From: Ligustrum vulgare
Taxonomy: Eukaryota > Streptophyta > Magnoliopsida > Lamiales > Oleaceae
Direction: 5' to 3'
NCBI GenBank assembly: GCA_963555705.1
Contig: OY743169.1
Location: 48,038,124-48,102,123 of the forward strand
Length of the DNA stretch: 64,000 nucleotides
The translations under genes and the position numbers were made by a program. Of the stretch, positions 24,418-36,177 are shown piece by piece. The notes under the pieces were generated by a model that did no database searches, had not been told where the DNA came from, and was given only the letters and a program-made list of their open reading frames with translations. Within the stretch, counting starts at the first letter, position 1. The number at the start of each line of letters is the position of its first letter.

Positions 24418-24603
24418 CACTACAACAAAATGAGATTTTTGCAACACTTAAAAGGCAACATTTAGTCACTGAATGTTGCCTTTGGTTCATATTTTTGAGA
24501 TTTATACCTTTTTACAATGTTTAAAGATTGTTACGATAAGTTGAAATTTTTGCAACGCTCAAATTAAGTTTTTGTAGCGTTTTACAAACGTTGCAAAAAC
24601 TAA
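24418..24603 (+). mobile_element. CACTA-like transposon left end (partial)
   Basis: Begins CACTACAACAAAAT, the standard terminus of plant CACTA elements. Short subterminal motifs of the type TTGCAACG / GGCAACATT follow in both orientations, including the hairpin pair GGCAACATT / AATGTTGCC at 24451-24482. The Harbinger element is inserted at 24604. Sequence after 30091 (TTGCAATCGG, TTTGCAACC) may be its continuation. No matching right terminus was found. Confidence 0.5.
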
Positions 24604-25014
24604 GGTGGCGTTCTGTTTGTATTGTATTTCGTATTTTCATTTTCGAAATGTTTTATTTTTCCTGTTTTTATTTTTATTTTCAAATTTACCAAAAACTTGT
24701 TTGGTTTGTCATTTATGAAAACTGTTTCTGGAAATGAAAAATTGAAAAACACGTTCTATTTGAAATTTTGCAGAATACTACTTAGACTAATTTTAATTAA
24801 TTTGCTTGTAGATTAAATTAAACAATCTATATTATTTAACTAATTTTGGTTGGACTAATTAATAATGTCATTAATGTTCAACTCAAAAAAATATTATAAG
24901 AAATTAGCAACATAATGTTCAAGTCCGAATTACTTCCCCAATACATGTAATTCAAATGAATCATACAGAGTTTGACAAAACAAAATAAATTTCAAAGTCA
25001 TCTTGACCTTCTAG

Positions 25015-25160
25015 AGTAATCAATCCACATTTATGTAGCAATTTCTTCTCGCACTTGTCCTATTTGAACGGTTTGACTTGCATCAAATTATATGGGTTCT
25101 CGAGCATTATTTGATTCAGGCACATCATCAAAAATCATATTTTCCAGTGAATATTCTGTA
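25015..25160 (-). pseudogene. Harbinger (PIF) transposase C-terminal remnant
   Basis: The minus strand can be read with one frame change as ENMIFDDVPESNNAREP, then QVREEIAT, a stop and MWIDYSRR. The RxxIAxxMWxxY-type ending is characteristic of the DDE nuclease of PIF/Harbinger elements. It carries several stops. The catalytic part is not visible in this window. Confidence 0.5.
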
Positions 25161-25422
25161 AACAATATGTAACTTCTAATGAAAAAAGTAAAGGAAGCAT
25201 AATTCACCAAAAACAATAGGTGGGGACATTAGTTTAACAATAAGCAAAGGTTGGAGAACTTTTGTAATAACTTCAGATCAAACTAGTAGCCAGAAGCTAT
25301 AAGATCAAACTCCTATAATAACTTCAGATCAAATTGAGTTTACTTATTCTTTTTAGTTTTCATTCAATATTGACCAGTCTAATATATCATACACTTCTTC
25401 TCGAGAGTTCAAGCTTCACGTC

Positions 25423-25425
25423 TTA

Positions 25426-25462
<37 letters not shown>

Positions 25463-25463
25463 T
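25423..25463. repeat. (ATT)n microsatellite
   Basis: About 13 repeats of ATT. It creates an artefactual poly-asparagine reading frame on the minus strand. Confidence 0.95.
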
Positions 25464-26639
25464 ATCAAAGATGTAATTAAATAAATTAAAAATTCGATAC
25501 AAATACTCCAGGCATACACGGGTAGCACAACGAGAAATCCTAAAACTTGAACACATTCAAGTAACACTGGGCACCATGCAAATGGGCTAGAACCTAGAAA
25601 AACATACACACAAATACACTGGGCATACCCGAGCAAATCAAAGTCCCAAAATATAAGTACACCGGACATACTCGAGACAAAATATTTAAGAAACTAAAAT
25701 AGAACAAGAACCCAATGTATGTTTAGCATCATTCACAATCCCATAACCTACAGGAGTCGGTTCAACATCCCTAACCAAATCATGTTTCCTAAAAGTTCAT
25801 TTTTTATGTTTCTTATGACCCATTGATAGGCAGAAAATTCAAGCAATGTGAAGCATCCAAAAGGAACAACTTAAAATCATACAAACCTTCGAGTAGCCTG
25901 GGTAATAGCTTGCTTGGAGAAGTCGATACCTAGAAGGACAGAGTGTAGGGAAGGAGTTGAAACACCTTGGAGGCACCCCCACCGAACACTACCAGCTGAA
26001 CCAAGTTGTAAATCACGATGCTTAGTTACTGTATGTTAGAGCAAACACGCAGCTCCACTGATGAACAGTTGTGAAATCGCGGTTGTACAGTAACTCGAAC
26101 CAAACCATATGCAAATGGAGCTCCAAACCGTAGGTGTAGTCAATACCCAGCTGAATACAGCAATGGGAATAAAGATAGAACCCATAGTATGTAGAAACCA
26201 TAGAGAGAATGCAAAACCCAGCTGATTTCAAAAACTATTGAACTCGAACATTTGGTGTTCAATATGACTGGTAAATATTCACAGTACATGCTGAATACCA
26301 TAACAAAATTTTCTGCAACATCTATACACATCATTTGCATCAAATTTTTCTAAAATGCAGCACAAAGTCAACCAATTAATATAATTGGAAACAAAATATA
26401 AATTCAAAAAGACATTTCCCATAATGTATCGACCTACCAACACCCAAGAAAACACAAAATACTCATGCTAGACAACTATCCATTGCCATTCAATTGTGGT
26501 CTCCTACGCATGGAGCACAGGAGTATTCTGCGCTCCAGCGCAGGGGCCCACCTGTTCACAGGGGCTGTCGGCCCTTTGGCCGACATTCCCTAATTTTAAA
26601 TTTTTATTTTTATTTTTTTTTGGTCTTTCATTTGTATTA

Positions 26640-27600
26640 TTTATTTTTTTCCATATTGTAATGTACTTTTTTTGATGTATTTTCAATCTCGATTTTTGAT
26701 GTATTTTTATATAAATTTTTTTTCAACAATTTTTCTCATTAATTTTTTTAGTTGAATTGTCATGTCAAATTTTTTTCATTATTTTTTCCTTACATGAATT
26801 GTCTCATCAATCTCGTTTTTTGATGTATTTCTATATAAAGTATATTTAACTTTTTTTTTTGTGTAATATTTTTTAGTAGAATTGTCATGTCAATTTTTTT
26901 TTCATTATTTTTTCCCTACATGAATTGTCTCATCAATCTCTTTTTTGATGTATTTCTATATAAAGTATATTTAACTTTTTTTTGTGTAATATTTTTTAGT
27001 AGAATTGTCATGTCAAATTTTATTCAATATTTTTTCCCTACATGAATTGTCTCATCAATCTCGTTTTTGATGTATTTCTATATAAAGTATATTTAACTTT
27101 TTTTTTGTGCAATATTTTTTAGTAGAATTGTCATGTCAAATTTTATTCATTATTTTTTTCCCTACATGAATTGTCTCATCAATCTCGTTTTTTGATGTAT
27201 TTCTATATAAAGTATATTTAACTTTTTTTTTTGTGTAATATTTTTTAGCAGAATTGTCATGTCAAATTTTAGTCATTATTTTTTCCCCTACATGAATTGT
27301 CTCATCAATCTCTTTTTTGATGTATTTCTATATGAAGTATATTTAACTTTTTTTTGTGTAATATTTTTTAGTAGAATTGTCATATCAAATTTTATTCATT
27401 ATTTTTTCCTTACATGAATTGTATCATCAATCTCGTTTTTTGATGTATTTTTGTATGAAATATTTTCAAATTTTTTTGTGTACTCTTTTTCCGTTGAATT
27501 GTCATGTCAATTTATTTCTTTGTTTTTCTTTTCTTGACTTGTCAATTCAATTTCGCCTTTTGATATATTTTTCTTTACATGACTAGTCATTTCATTCTCC
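26640..27600. repeat. Minisatellite, ~124-bp unit, six full copies plus partial ends
   Basis: The anchor CATGAATTGTCTCATCAA starts at 26793, 26919, 27041, 27165 and 27291, with a near-copy at 27413 (steps 126, 122, 124, 126, 122). Each unit also holds TGATGTATTTCTATATAAAG, a T-run of variable length and GTAGAATTGTCATGTCAA. Length differences lie mainly in the T-runs. Diverged partial units extend both ends. The array sits where the N-terminal half of the transposase gene would be expected. Confidence 0.93.
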
Positions 27601-27691
27601 AAATTTGATATAGTTTTTTTTCTATAAATTCTCATCATTTTTAACCATTATACCAACCAAATCATTTCACTCTCTTGCAACATTTCTCCAG

Positions 27692-28972
27692 CAGATTTCT
27701 TTCTTTCGTACGAGTTTGAACATCGCTGGTCTGAAGTGATGCTGACCACTCCAATAGGGGATAACGAGTGGCTGTGCCATATGTATGCAATAAGAGCCCG
27801 TTGGATACTAGCATACGTGAAACACATTTTTTCTGCAGGGATGTCTACCAGTCAGCGATCAGAAAGCAACCATGCATTCTTCAAAAGGTACATGGACAAA
27901 AAAAATACATCGATGGATTTCATCACAAGGTTTTCCAATTACTTGGCTCACCAACGACATGGCGAATTGGTTGCAAATCACACGGACCTAAACGAGCAGC
28001 CTCGGATGACAACTTCGTTCACAATGGAAGTCCAAATGGCCAGCGTGTATACAAAGACAATTTTCCTACGCTTTCAGAAAGAGCTTGCACAGAGTACTCA
28101 CTATCTTTGTTCGAAGAGTTCAAATTACGAGGGTCTCAAAACGTATTCCGTCAGGCGTTTTGAGAGTGGAAAAACATTTGATCGAGAACGTGAAGTTTCC
28201 TACTTCACAATGACTAATATTACATCATGCAGTTGTAAGACATTTGAGTTCGAAGGATATCCGTGTCGGCACATGCTTTCATTTATGATCAAGAAACAGG
28301 TTAAGCTGTTACCAGACCATTATATTGTACGTCGATGGACCCAGACTGCAAAAGCAATTCCCATTTTTGAACCAATTGCCGATCCATCTACTGGGAATTC
28401 TTTAATTTGACGCCACGGTATGTTATCGCGCACATCATCAGAGTTGGTTGATGAGGGAGCATTGACCGATGCTCGAACCACATTTCTAATGGATGGGTTT
28501 CAGAACTTGAAATTGCATGTTAGGGATATCGACGATGGTGGTGATATACGGAGGAGTACGATGAAGAACAAGGGTAAAGAAAGTACTCAACACGTGGTCG
28601 ATCCTACTCCGGTTACGACGAAAGGGTGTGGAAAGTGATTGAAGTCGTCGAAGGAGGTAGCCATGTCCCAATCACGGAGAAATTGTCGTGGATGTGGTCG
28701 CAGTGGACATGATAGAAGAACTTGTCCAACTTTACAACCAAGGTGAGTTAATAGACAATATCATGTTTAAGCTTTATTTTTCTCCCCCATAATATATTTC
28801 ATCTTTTTTTATTCATGACATTAGGACGCAACTGGTGGACGAGTCATGTGAACCACAACACTCATGGAATGATAATCAAGATAATATGCACACCAACATT
28901 GCTAGCAATGACTATGGGGAGTTTCAATTCTATGGGGAGTTCCAAGGGTTTGACAACAATGACTATCATTAA
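27692..28972 (+). pseudogene. FAR1/FHY3-like (MULE-derived) transposase, C-terminal part
   Basis: One reading frame from a splice acceptor (AG at 27690-27691) to a donor at 28743, joined in phase to a last exon 28825-28972 ending at TAA. It reads the late part of the MULE transposase domain (NEWLCHMYAIRARWILAYVK, IFSAGMSTSQRSESNHAFF), a SWIM zinc finger (CSC..YPCRH, nucleotides 28228-28272), a conserved tail (GALTDARTTFLMDGFQNL), a zinc-knuckle-like CRGCGRSGHDRRTC and a glutamine/asparagine/tyrosine-rich end. Two in-frame TGA codons (28408-28410 and 28636-28638) interrupt it. The N-terminal FAR1 zinc domain and the first DDE residues are missing. FAR1-related proteins are light-signalling transcription factors descended from MULE transposases. 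This could be the element's own transposase or a captured gene piece. Confidence 0.88.
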
Positions 28973-30091
28973 GTCGCATTTTCGTTGTATTTTTTTTCAA
29001 ATTGTATCTTTCTTAACTAAGATCGTTTATGTTAAATCTATTTTAATTTATGTTCGTTTTGTTTTTATTCAAATTAATCGTCAATTAATTGCGTAGAAAA
29101 TAATACAAAAAAACTTTTGAAAAAAAAGGAAGTACCAAAAAAAAAACGTCAAAAAAAAGAAAAAAAAAAAAGGAAAGGGCTGTCGTTTGCTGTCAAGTAT
29201 TTAACAAAAATAAAATAAAATAAAATAAAATAATGTAAAATGGGGCTGTCAGCCGATAGCCCATGTTAAGCAGTGGGGCCCCTGCGCTCCAAAGCGCAGG
29301 ATAACCCTGCGCTCCAAGCGCAGGGGAAAGGCAGTGCCCTTGCCATTTCTCTTCCCCAGACTTTCACACACACAATTTGGAGCTCGACCCGTCAGACCAA
29401 TTTTCCCATTTTACAGTCATTTGTATTTGAGCCAACTTAAGCTTAATATATAAAATGTATGTCCCTGTTTAATGGATCTACAAATTGAAAACTAAAAAGC
29501 ATAGTATGATTGAGCACTTGCTGGGAGGAGAAGTCGAAATCCGAACAGATCCATAAATTGAAGTTTGCAAATTTTTGTCTACTTATGAAATACACACCGA
29601 GTGGAAATACACACCGAACAATAGTTAAAAAGGAACATGTTTACCTGTAGGTTCCCCGAGTAAATCTTACATATTGAAGTGAAACGGATTGAAGGGAGAG
29701 TTCATGGGGAAGTCGAAGGAGAAGAGAGGATGTGGATGGCTCATAGGAGAAGTCCAAATCTGAGAGAATTGGGTTTAGGATAAGTTTGGTCTTGAAGCCC
29801 AAAAACAAAAAATTTCAGCTGCAATTGGTGGGGATCTAACAGGTGACCTCCCTTGAAAAGATGTGAAGGTTTCCACTCGAGCTACTCCAAGTTTTAGCAC
29901 AAGGGAATATTTCTACTGATTTACATTACAAACATCTAAAACGTGGTTTCCAGCTTTTTGCATTTTATATGTAAAACCTTTTCTTATTTCCTAAAACTCG
30001 TTTTGGAAAATGACAAAGAGAACGTGTTTTAGCTGTTTTGAAAAATAAAAACAGAAAACGACTCCAAAACAGTAAAGAGAATAGGGTCTAA

Positions 30092-30488
30092 CGTTTCTCT
30101 TGCAATCGGAAACACAATTTGCAACCTACCACAAGTAAGTTCAATGACTACTTGATGCATATTATAGCACCCTTACATTAATATTACATTATTCACACAC
30201 TAATGTCATCTTTTAATCAATTTTCTTCGTAGTCTTGCATATATAAATCTCATTATTTAGAGTCAATTATCACATTTTAAATGTAAGTGCAAATATATTG
30301 TTAGGTGGTACAACTTATGTTGATGGAGAGTCGTGTGTGGATCTTGGAAGTGATTCTAGCAGTAATGAGAAAGATATATATGTCTGTCTGTGTATTACAT
30401 TATCTTTCTAATTTTAATATTTTTTATAACTTAATTAAAAATTGTGACCTTTTTTACTTATTTTAGGAGATGAGGTTAAAGTTCAAGA
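30092..30488. other. Unassigned AT-rich sequence
   Basis: Short spacer between the Harbinger element and the solo LTR. TTGCAATCGG and TTTGCAACC motifs may continue the CACTA-like element. Otherwise nothing is recognisable. Confidence 0.4.
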
Positions 30489-31267
30489 TGTTGGATATTG
30501 GTTTAATAATCGAGAAATTGGTTAAGTATTGAAATCCAACTAAAGTGACTTCGTGTCGACTTCGGCAATACTCAAAACCCGACTCAATCCGCTTAGGCAA
30601 ATTAGTTTGCCACTTCGCCACTTCAGGGGCAACGCCCCTGAAAGAGAATTTAGATTTCTCTACATGCATTGAAGGGTATATTTGACATTTCAAAATTAAT
30701 ATCGGATGAATGAAAAATTACGGAAAAAGATGAAATTCGAGTCAAAAAGTTTTCCCATGCGATCGCATGGTTAGAAAACCATGCGATCACACGTCAAAAC
30801 AATATTTTCCAGTTTGGCGTAAAGTTGTGCGGTCGCACGGTTGTCCGGAAATTGTGTGTGAGTTATATGGTTTGGAAGGGTTGCATGGATTGATCCACAC
30901 CACTCTTCGTCCACAACACTTTATACTCTATAAATAGGACTCTTAGGGCATCCTATTCCACACACCGATGATATGCAATAACACACTATCATTCTCTCCT
31001 TTCCTCCTAAACAAAATTCTTGCATATTTGGTGCATAATTTTGATTCTTCTTTCATTTTCATTTTGGAGTACATAACCCATAATTCCGGTTCGTTGTGCT
31101 TGTGTTTTGGAGGGCTACAAACACAAGTAGAAGTTGATGTATCTTGGGAGTTGATTGTCTTAATCCGTAGGCACCATTGCGAGACAAAATTGACTTAAGG
31201 ACAAAGTGTTAATTTCTTATAAATTATTCTATAACTTTGGCGTCACTATATACAAAATATTCCAACA
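30489..31267 (+). mobile_element. Solo LTR (779 bp) of an LTR retrotransposon
   Basis: Starts TGTTGGATAT and ends ATATTCCAACA, with near-perfect terminal inversion. The 5-bp target duplication CAAGA is exact at 30484-30488 and 31268-31272. A TATA box (TATAAATAGG, 30929-30938) and upstream palindromes mark its promoter side. No internal sequence remains, so it probably arose by recombination between the two LTRs of a full element. The family was not identified; copia-like by general look. Confidence 0.93.
30755..30840. promoter_or_regulatory. Palindrome cluster (TGCGATCGCA type) in the solo LTR
   Basis: CCATGCGATCGCATGG at 30755-30770 is a perfect 16-bp palindrome. Related cores follow: TGCGATCACA at 30782 and TGCGGTCGCA at 30828 (steps 24 and 46). 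The cluster lies 90-170 bp upstream of the TATA box at 30929. Confidence 0.75.
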
Positions 31268-31441
31268 CAAGATTTATTGCATAATAAAGGTAAGGCCTAC
31301 AATTTCATTTATTCATATTTCTATCTTAATCTTAATTAGATTAAGATGGATTAATTTGGTAAAGAGCATAGTTTAAATGTATTATTAATTAGATGTCATG
31401 TTTTTAAAGATACAACTAGGAAATGAGAGCAATGTTTAGAC

Positions 31442-32744
31442 TGTAAGTGTTATGCCCTAGGTCCAATCGTTTGACCAAACACTTACTAATATATTTGATG
31501 CATTTAATTATATGGCAGATCTGTTATTTAATTGACTTATAATAATATTATTATTTTTGCAAATTAAATCAACAGAGTCCGTAGATACAAATATTGATAA
31601 CTTGTTAATCACAAGGAGTAGTGATTGTAAGATATAAGTTACAATTAAATCTTCGTAAAGTAATATCGAGATACAGATATCTTTATTACGGATAGACCAA
31701 CACGTGTGTCATCGCCCACTTTAGAAGTGAGTAGCAGATCTCACAAGCTAAGATGTAGAGATATCTAAATGAACACGTTGATGTTTTGTTAAGAGAACAA
31801 AACATTGGGGACCCATAATGGAGATTCCACATAGATAACTATGAGTGTTAGTTGTTAATCTCTAACGTTTATTAGTGGAATTGATCCTTTAACTTGAGGT
31901 CATCATAGTACCTTATATGAGGGCGGTCATACTTTGGTGATGTCGGATGTTGCTCTGAAAGAAGTCGCAAATACGATGTCGTTCGAGTATGTCAAGAATC
32001 ACATGAGGGTTGTCAATGATCAATATAAGATTCTTCACTCTTAGATAGTAAGAGATTATGATCTGCATTTTATTTGGTTAAGTCGATATCGAAATCCTTC
32101 ACTAGGTGAATTAATAAATTCGAAAATAGTTTCGACGTTTATTGACTTAAGAGCGAAATAAAAGATATGATTAATAAATGAGATTGACACATTTCCATAT
32201 CTCGACATCGTGGTTGGGAACCTAAAAGGTCACACAGAAGGGGAGAACTAGAAGAATGTGATTGGAATTAATTAATTAACAACTGTTTGACATTTGTAGA
32301 ATTAATTAATTGTATTTTTTTAATAGGATCGAGTTAATTAATTGGATTGATTAACTAATGTCCTATGTTTAATTAATTGGATTAATTAAACCATATGGAC
32401 CTGGTCGATGTTTAAGTTATGGGCTAAACCCACTCTGACCTATATTAATGAACAACTAGGGTTTGAAAAAGTTAACCCTAATTCATTTTTATCTTGCTAG
32501 CACAAGGAGAAAAACCCAAACTTCTCATTCTTGTTCTCTCATGTGGATCACCTTTGGAAGCTGAACAATTGGACAGCTGTGGTGTGGAAGTAGATTGAAG
32601 GAATCAAGATTCTCAGATCCGTCTGCAAAATAATCGAGAGGTATTATTTTTGTCACGATTTCTATCTAAATACAAAGCAGATCCTCTTTTGAGAATTGAA
32701 AATATTTTGTATTCCATTGTGCATGATTAAGTAAATTCCCAACA
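31442..32744 (+). repeat. 5' LTR of the copia element (1303 bp)
   Basis: Ends AACA at 32744, followed by TAGTATCAGAGC (from 32746). It is shorter than its partner through one internal deletion after the CATATCTCG block and a smaller one near the GTAAAGTAATATCG block. Confidence 0.92.
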
Positions 32745-33361
32745 GTAGTATCAGAGCTTAATTTTTGTTTGTTAGAAGTTGTTCTATGAATCTTGCAGCA
32801 ATTAGTTGTTCTTGTTTCACGTTTCTAGCAACTTGGAAATTTGATTTTCAACTTTCTGAAAAATTGTTTTGGAAAAAGAAAATTAATTTCAATTTTTGGG
32901 TCGAAAAGGAGATCGGAACAGTGAAAGGTGGCAGCCGCCGGCCGCACGCGGCAGGCAGTGGAGGGGCGCAACAGTTTCCCGCTACACTGTGTAGCACGTG
33001 CAGCGGTGGAAGCCATTGACCACCGCGTGGAAGGGAGAGGCAGCGTGTGAGTCGTGCGCTGCTGTGGATGACGTAGAGCTCGACTGTCGCACGCTAGGTA
33101 GCTGCGCCTAGCACCACTGCTTGTTGTAGCGGTGCCATCGCCGCTGCTGATTTGCAGCGACAAGTGCCCCAGGGAAAATACAGCGCAAGACGCTGCTGTC
33201 GTTGCTGTGGGATAGCGACTAGCTACGACGCACGACATCGACCTCAGTTGAAGCGATGCTGGAGTGCACAGCTCGAGTTTAGGGTTTTCTGCTATTTTCA
33301 GTAGAGTTGGAGACAGGGGCCTCACTTACAATTTCAGAAGTTGCAGGCCCCCACCTGCAAT

Positions 33362-34274
33362 TAGGTATGTCAACGAGCTGATCCAGCTCAGGAGCCGAAC
33401 ATCAAGGCTCGAGCTTGGCTCAAGATCTTTAGGGTCGAGTCGAGCCGAGCCAGCCAAAGCTCGACCAAGATTTTGAGGCTCGGCTCGAGCTTCTTCGAGC
33501 CGGGCTGGGCTCTTTTTTTTTTCCTTCACGAGTCAAATGCGGGGAATGAATTGTAATTACATAAACATATAATATAATTATGTACACAATAAATGTAGTT
33601 AAAATATCGAACATAAGATTCAATAAAAATTTAAATGTAGATTTCGTAAAGTTTATACTAAATTACTAATTATTTTATATATATAATAAAGGTTACAAGT
33701 TACATTGTTACAACCCTCCTCCATATGTAGTGTAGAATGTAGTTTCAAATTTGAAAGTTAAATTGAAATCGAGGGAAATATTATCACAAGAATACAGAGA
33801 ATTGAATAGAAATTATAGCAAATAAATGAATATTATGACAAAGAATTTGTAACTTGTAACTCGTAATTGAATTAACTTGTAAATTTACAAACAAAATACA
33901 ACATATTTATAGACAAAAAAAACATGGGAAAATCGAAAATATCAAATTTCAAATTCAGATTTTGAAAGAAAAAAAATCTATATCGTACAATATACAGATA
34001 AAAAAATATGCAACCCGTGTTGTAGGCAGCTGTTGCAACACGCAGCAGCTGGTAGCTGCTTTAGCAGCTGCCTGCAATTTGCAGGCAGACACGGGCCAAT
34101 ATGGCCAGTGCTATCGGGCCAATTTGGCCAGCCACACGGGCCGGCCAGTGTTGCTCGACAGGCCACACGAGCCGGCCCAGCTCGAGCCTAGTTAGCATTT
34201 TTTCGAGCTTAGCCCGAGCTTTTAACGAACCGAGCCCGAGCTACCCAAGTCGACGAGTCATTTTGACACGCCAA
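33362..34274. mobile_element. hAT-type non-autonomous element (913 bp)
   Basis: Termini are TAGGTATGTCAA at 33362 and, inverted, TTGGCGTGTCAA ending at 34274 (9 of 12 matching). The 8-bp target duplication CCTGCAAT is exact at 33354-33361 and 34275-34282. Subterminal regions are packed with GCTCGAGC / GAGCCGAGC / GCCCGAGC repeats on both ends, a style seen in non-autonomous hAT elements. There is no transposase; small reading frames inside are not convincing. Confidence 0.92.
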
Positions 34275-34282
34275 CCTGCAAT

Positions 34283-36177
34283 ATGTATCAGGGATCTAAA
34301 TGCAATTTTAACTCTTGTTCCTTCTTGTAATTTGATTATAAGAATATGGCTCTGTTTGTAATTTTAAATGGGTCAGATTGCAAATTCAATGAAAAGGGTT
34401 TTAAAAGTTTTATTTTAAATTGTTTTCTAAAATTGATTTTAAATGGTTTGACAAAAAATTCAATTTTGACCAGATTGATTTTCAATCTTGACCTAATTAA
34501 AATTTATTATTTAAATTCATGGTTTTAAATTGTCATTGAAATATGATTTTAACCAATGTAGTAACTTTGACCTAAATTGAAATTCATTTAGGAATGTTAT
34601 CCTAAATCTAAATATTAATTCATTTTGCCCTGATATTATAATTAGAGTTAGACTCTAATTTAATGTTTAATTAAAATTTGATTTTGATTAAATTAATTTG
34701 ATAATTTATTAATTTGATTAATTAATTCTTAAATTAAAATTCAATTGCCCTGAAAACCTTGATATTGGAGTTGGACTCCAATATGCGTTTAATTAAAATT
34801 TGATTTTATTAAATTTTAATAATTGATTAATTTGATTAATTAATTATTGAAATGAGTTTTATTTAGGAGGTTTATCCTAAATAAAAGTAGTAATTCTATT
34901 TGCCCATAAATGTTATAATTAGAGTTAGACTCTAATTGGATATTTAATTAAAATTTGATTTTTATTAAATAAATCCCGCAAATTAAATAAGTTGATTAAT
35001 TTGATTATTTATTTATTTAATTGTTTCGATCCCTTTTGTCTAAAATGTTTAGAAGACATTTATTTGCTAGAAACTTGAAATACATGTATATATAATATTT
35101 GTTATTATACAGGGTTGCATTTATTTGATGAATATTATACTAGTGGATGATTATGGACTCAACCATGTGGATGGGTAGAATGGTTAATTTTATTTCTTGT
35201 AGTATTTGGGCTTGCGAGCCTATTATAATTATTATGGACCTGCGAGTCTGTTGTTATTTTATTATTTGAGCCTGCATGCTTAATTCAATTAGGCATGCTT
35301 GTCAACTAGTATATGATACAAGTTGCAGCTAGATTAGTTGAAGATACAAGATGGAGAATACCATGGATATGGAGCATTGTATGATCAACGCTATGTGCCC
35401 CTAGGAATTGACCAACTAGTCTTCCTTTTGGCTCGGGAAGACTAGATAGAATAAAGTCCATAATCGTCCAAACTATATTTATTACGTGTATGTTTATTAG
35501 CATGCTAGATGTATGATAAATTATATATACATAATCTGATGAGACTTTTGTATGATCAAATCCCTCAATTTAATATTAAGTCAATTCTATTCGCCTTCCA
35601 TCATTATAGTGGGAAACGAGAGTTTTGTATCGACCTTAGCTTGTTGAGTACACTCAAGGCGGGTTTATTAGGAATATGTTTGACACTATGAAATATTAGA
35701 TATTTCTGAATGATGGGTTTGACTTACCTAACGTCTATCTTTTGTTGAGTACACTCAAGGAGATAAATTTTAGAGGCATATTAAGTTAACACATAAGATG
35801 TGTGTGGACAAACAGTTGTCGGCTTAATAATCTAGGAGTTGTATATAGATACAATTGATAAGAGTATCTACCCAAATGTTTTATCAAGACTTGTTGAGTA
35901 CCCTCAAGGTCTTGATATAACAAATGGGATCCTAGCCCACTGGGAATCAAAGTATGGATTCCATTAATTTATGAAAGAGGGTCATAAATTTATTTTAAAC
36001 AGTGGGAGCATAATTAATTTAATTCAAGCCCATGTTAAATTAATTGATACATCTTTATTAATTCTTTATTTTTTTCATTTATTATTTTGAATATTGAGTA
36101 ATCATATAATCCTGAGAGGCATATTGGATACCTATTATCTGACTCGACCAAATTTTTCGAAATTGCACCATAATTTG
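34283..36177 (+). other. Copia leader region with repeated hairpins
   Basis: Non-coding stretch between the hAT insertion and gag. Three units repeat a hairpin of the type ATTAGAGT-tag-ACTCTAAT (34641-34659, 34764-34782, 34918-34936), each followed by TTTAATTAAAATTTGATTTT-type text. A second hairpin, ATTTAGGA..TCCTAAAT, occurs at 34586-34607 and 34861-34882. Further on, TTGAGT-ac-ACTCAA occurs at 35644-35657 and 35745-35758, and as TTGAGTACCCTCAA at 35894-35907. A role in RNA packaging or dimerisation is inference. Confidence 0.75.

Larger units (their letters stand above)
26491..29339 (+). mobile_element. Mutator-like element (MULE) carrying a FAR1-like gene remnant
   Basis: Imperfect long terminal inverted repeats lie at ~26500-26580 and ~29240-29335. 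Both contain duplicated CTGCGCTCC / GGAGCGCAGG hairpin blocks, then GGGGCCC and GGGCTGTCGGCC-type segments in inverted order. A 9-bp flanking repeat (TTGCCATTC at 26483-26491, TTGCCATTT at 29340-29348, 8 of 9 matching) fits the Mutator target size. Inside are a 124-bp minisatellite and the C-terminal half of a FAR1/FHY3-type transposase. The outer boundaries are accurate to a few bases only. Confidence 0.75.
24604..30088 (-). mobile_element. PIF/Harbinger-like DNA transposon, with a nested MULE
   Basis: The ends are related inverted repeats: 24604-24770 and 29935-30088 share, inverted, the blocks TGTTTTTATTTTT, TTTGTCATTT and ACACGTTCT. The 3-bp target TAA lies at 24601-24603 and 30089-30091, the usual target for this superfamily. 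A minus-strand remnant of the transposase C-terminus is at ~25015-25160. Removing the MULE leaves about 2.6 kb. The outermost 12 bp of the repeats match poorly, so exact ends are tentative. Confidence 0.65.

Noticed and set aside
25409..25669. Poly-asparagine reading frame
   Set aside because: Produced by the (ATT)n microsatellite.
27692..28972. Functional FAR1-RELATED gene
   Set aside because: The N-terminal half is missing and two in-frame TGA codons interrupt the remainder.
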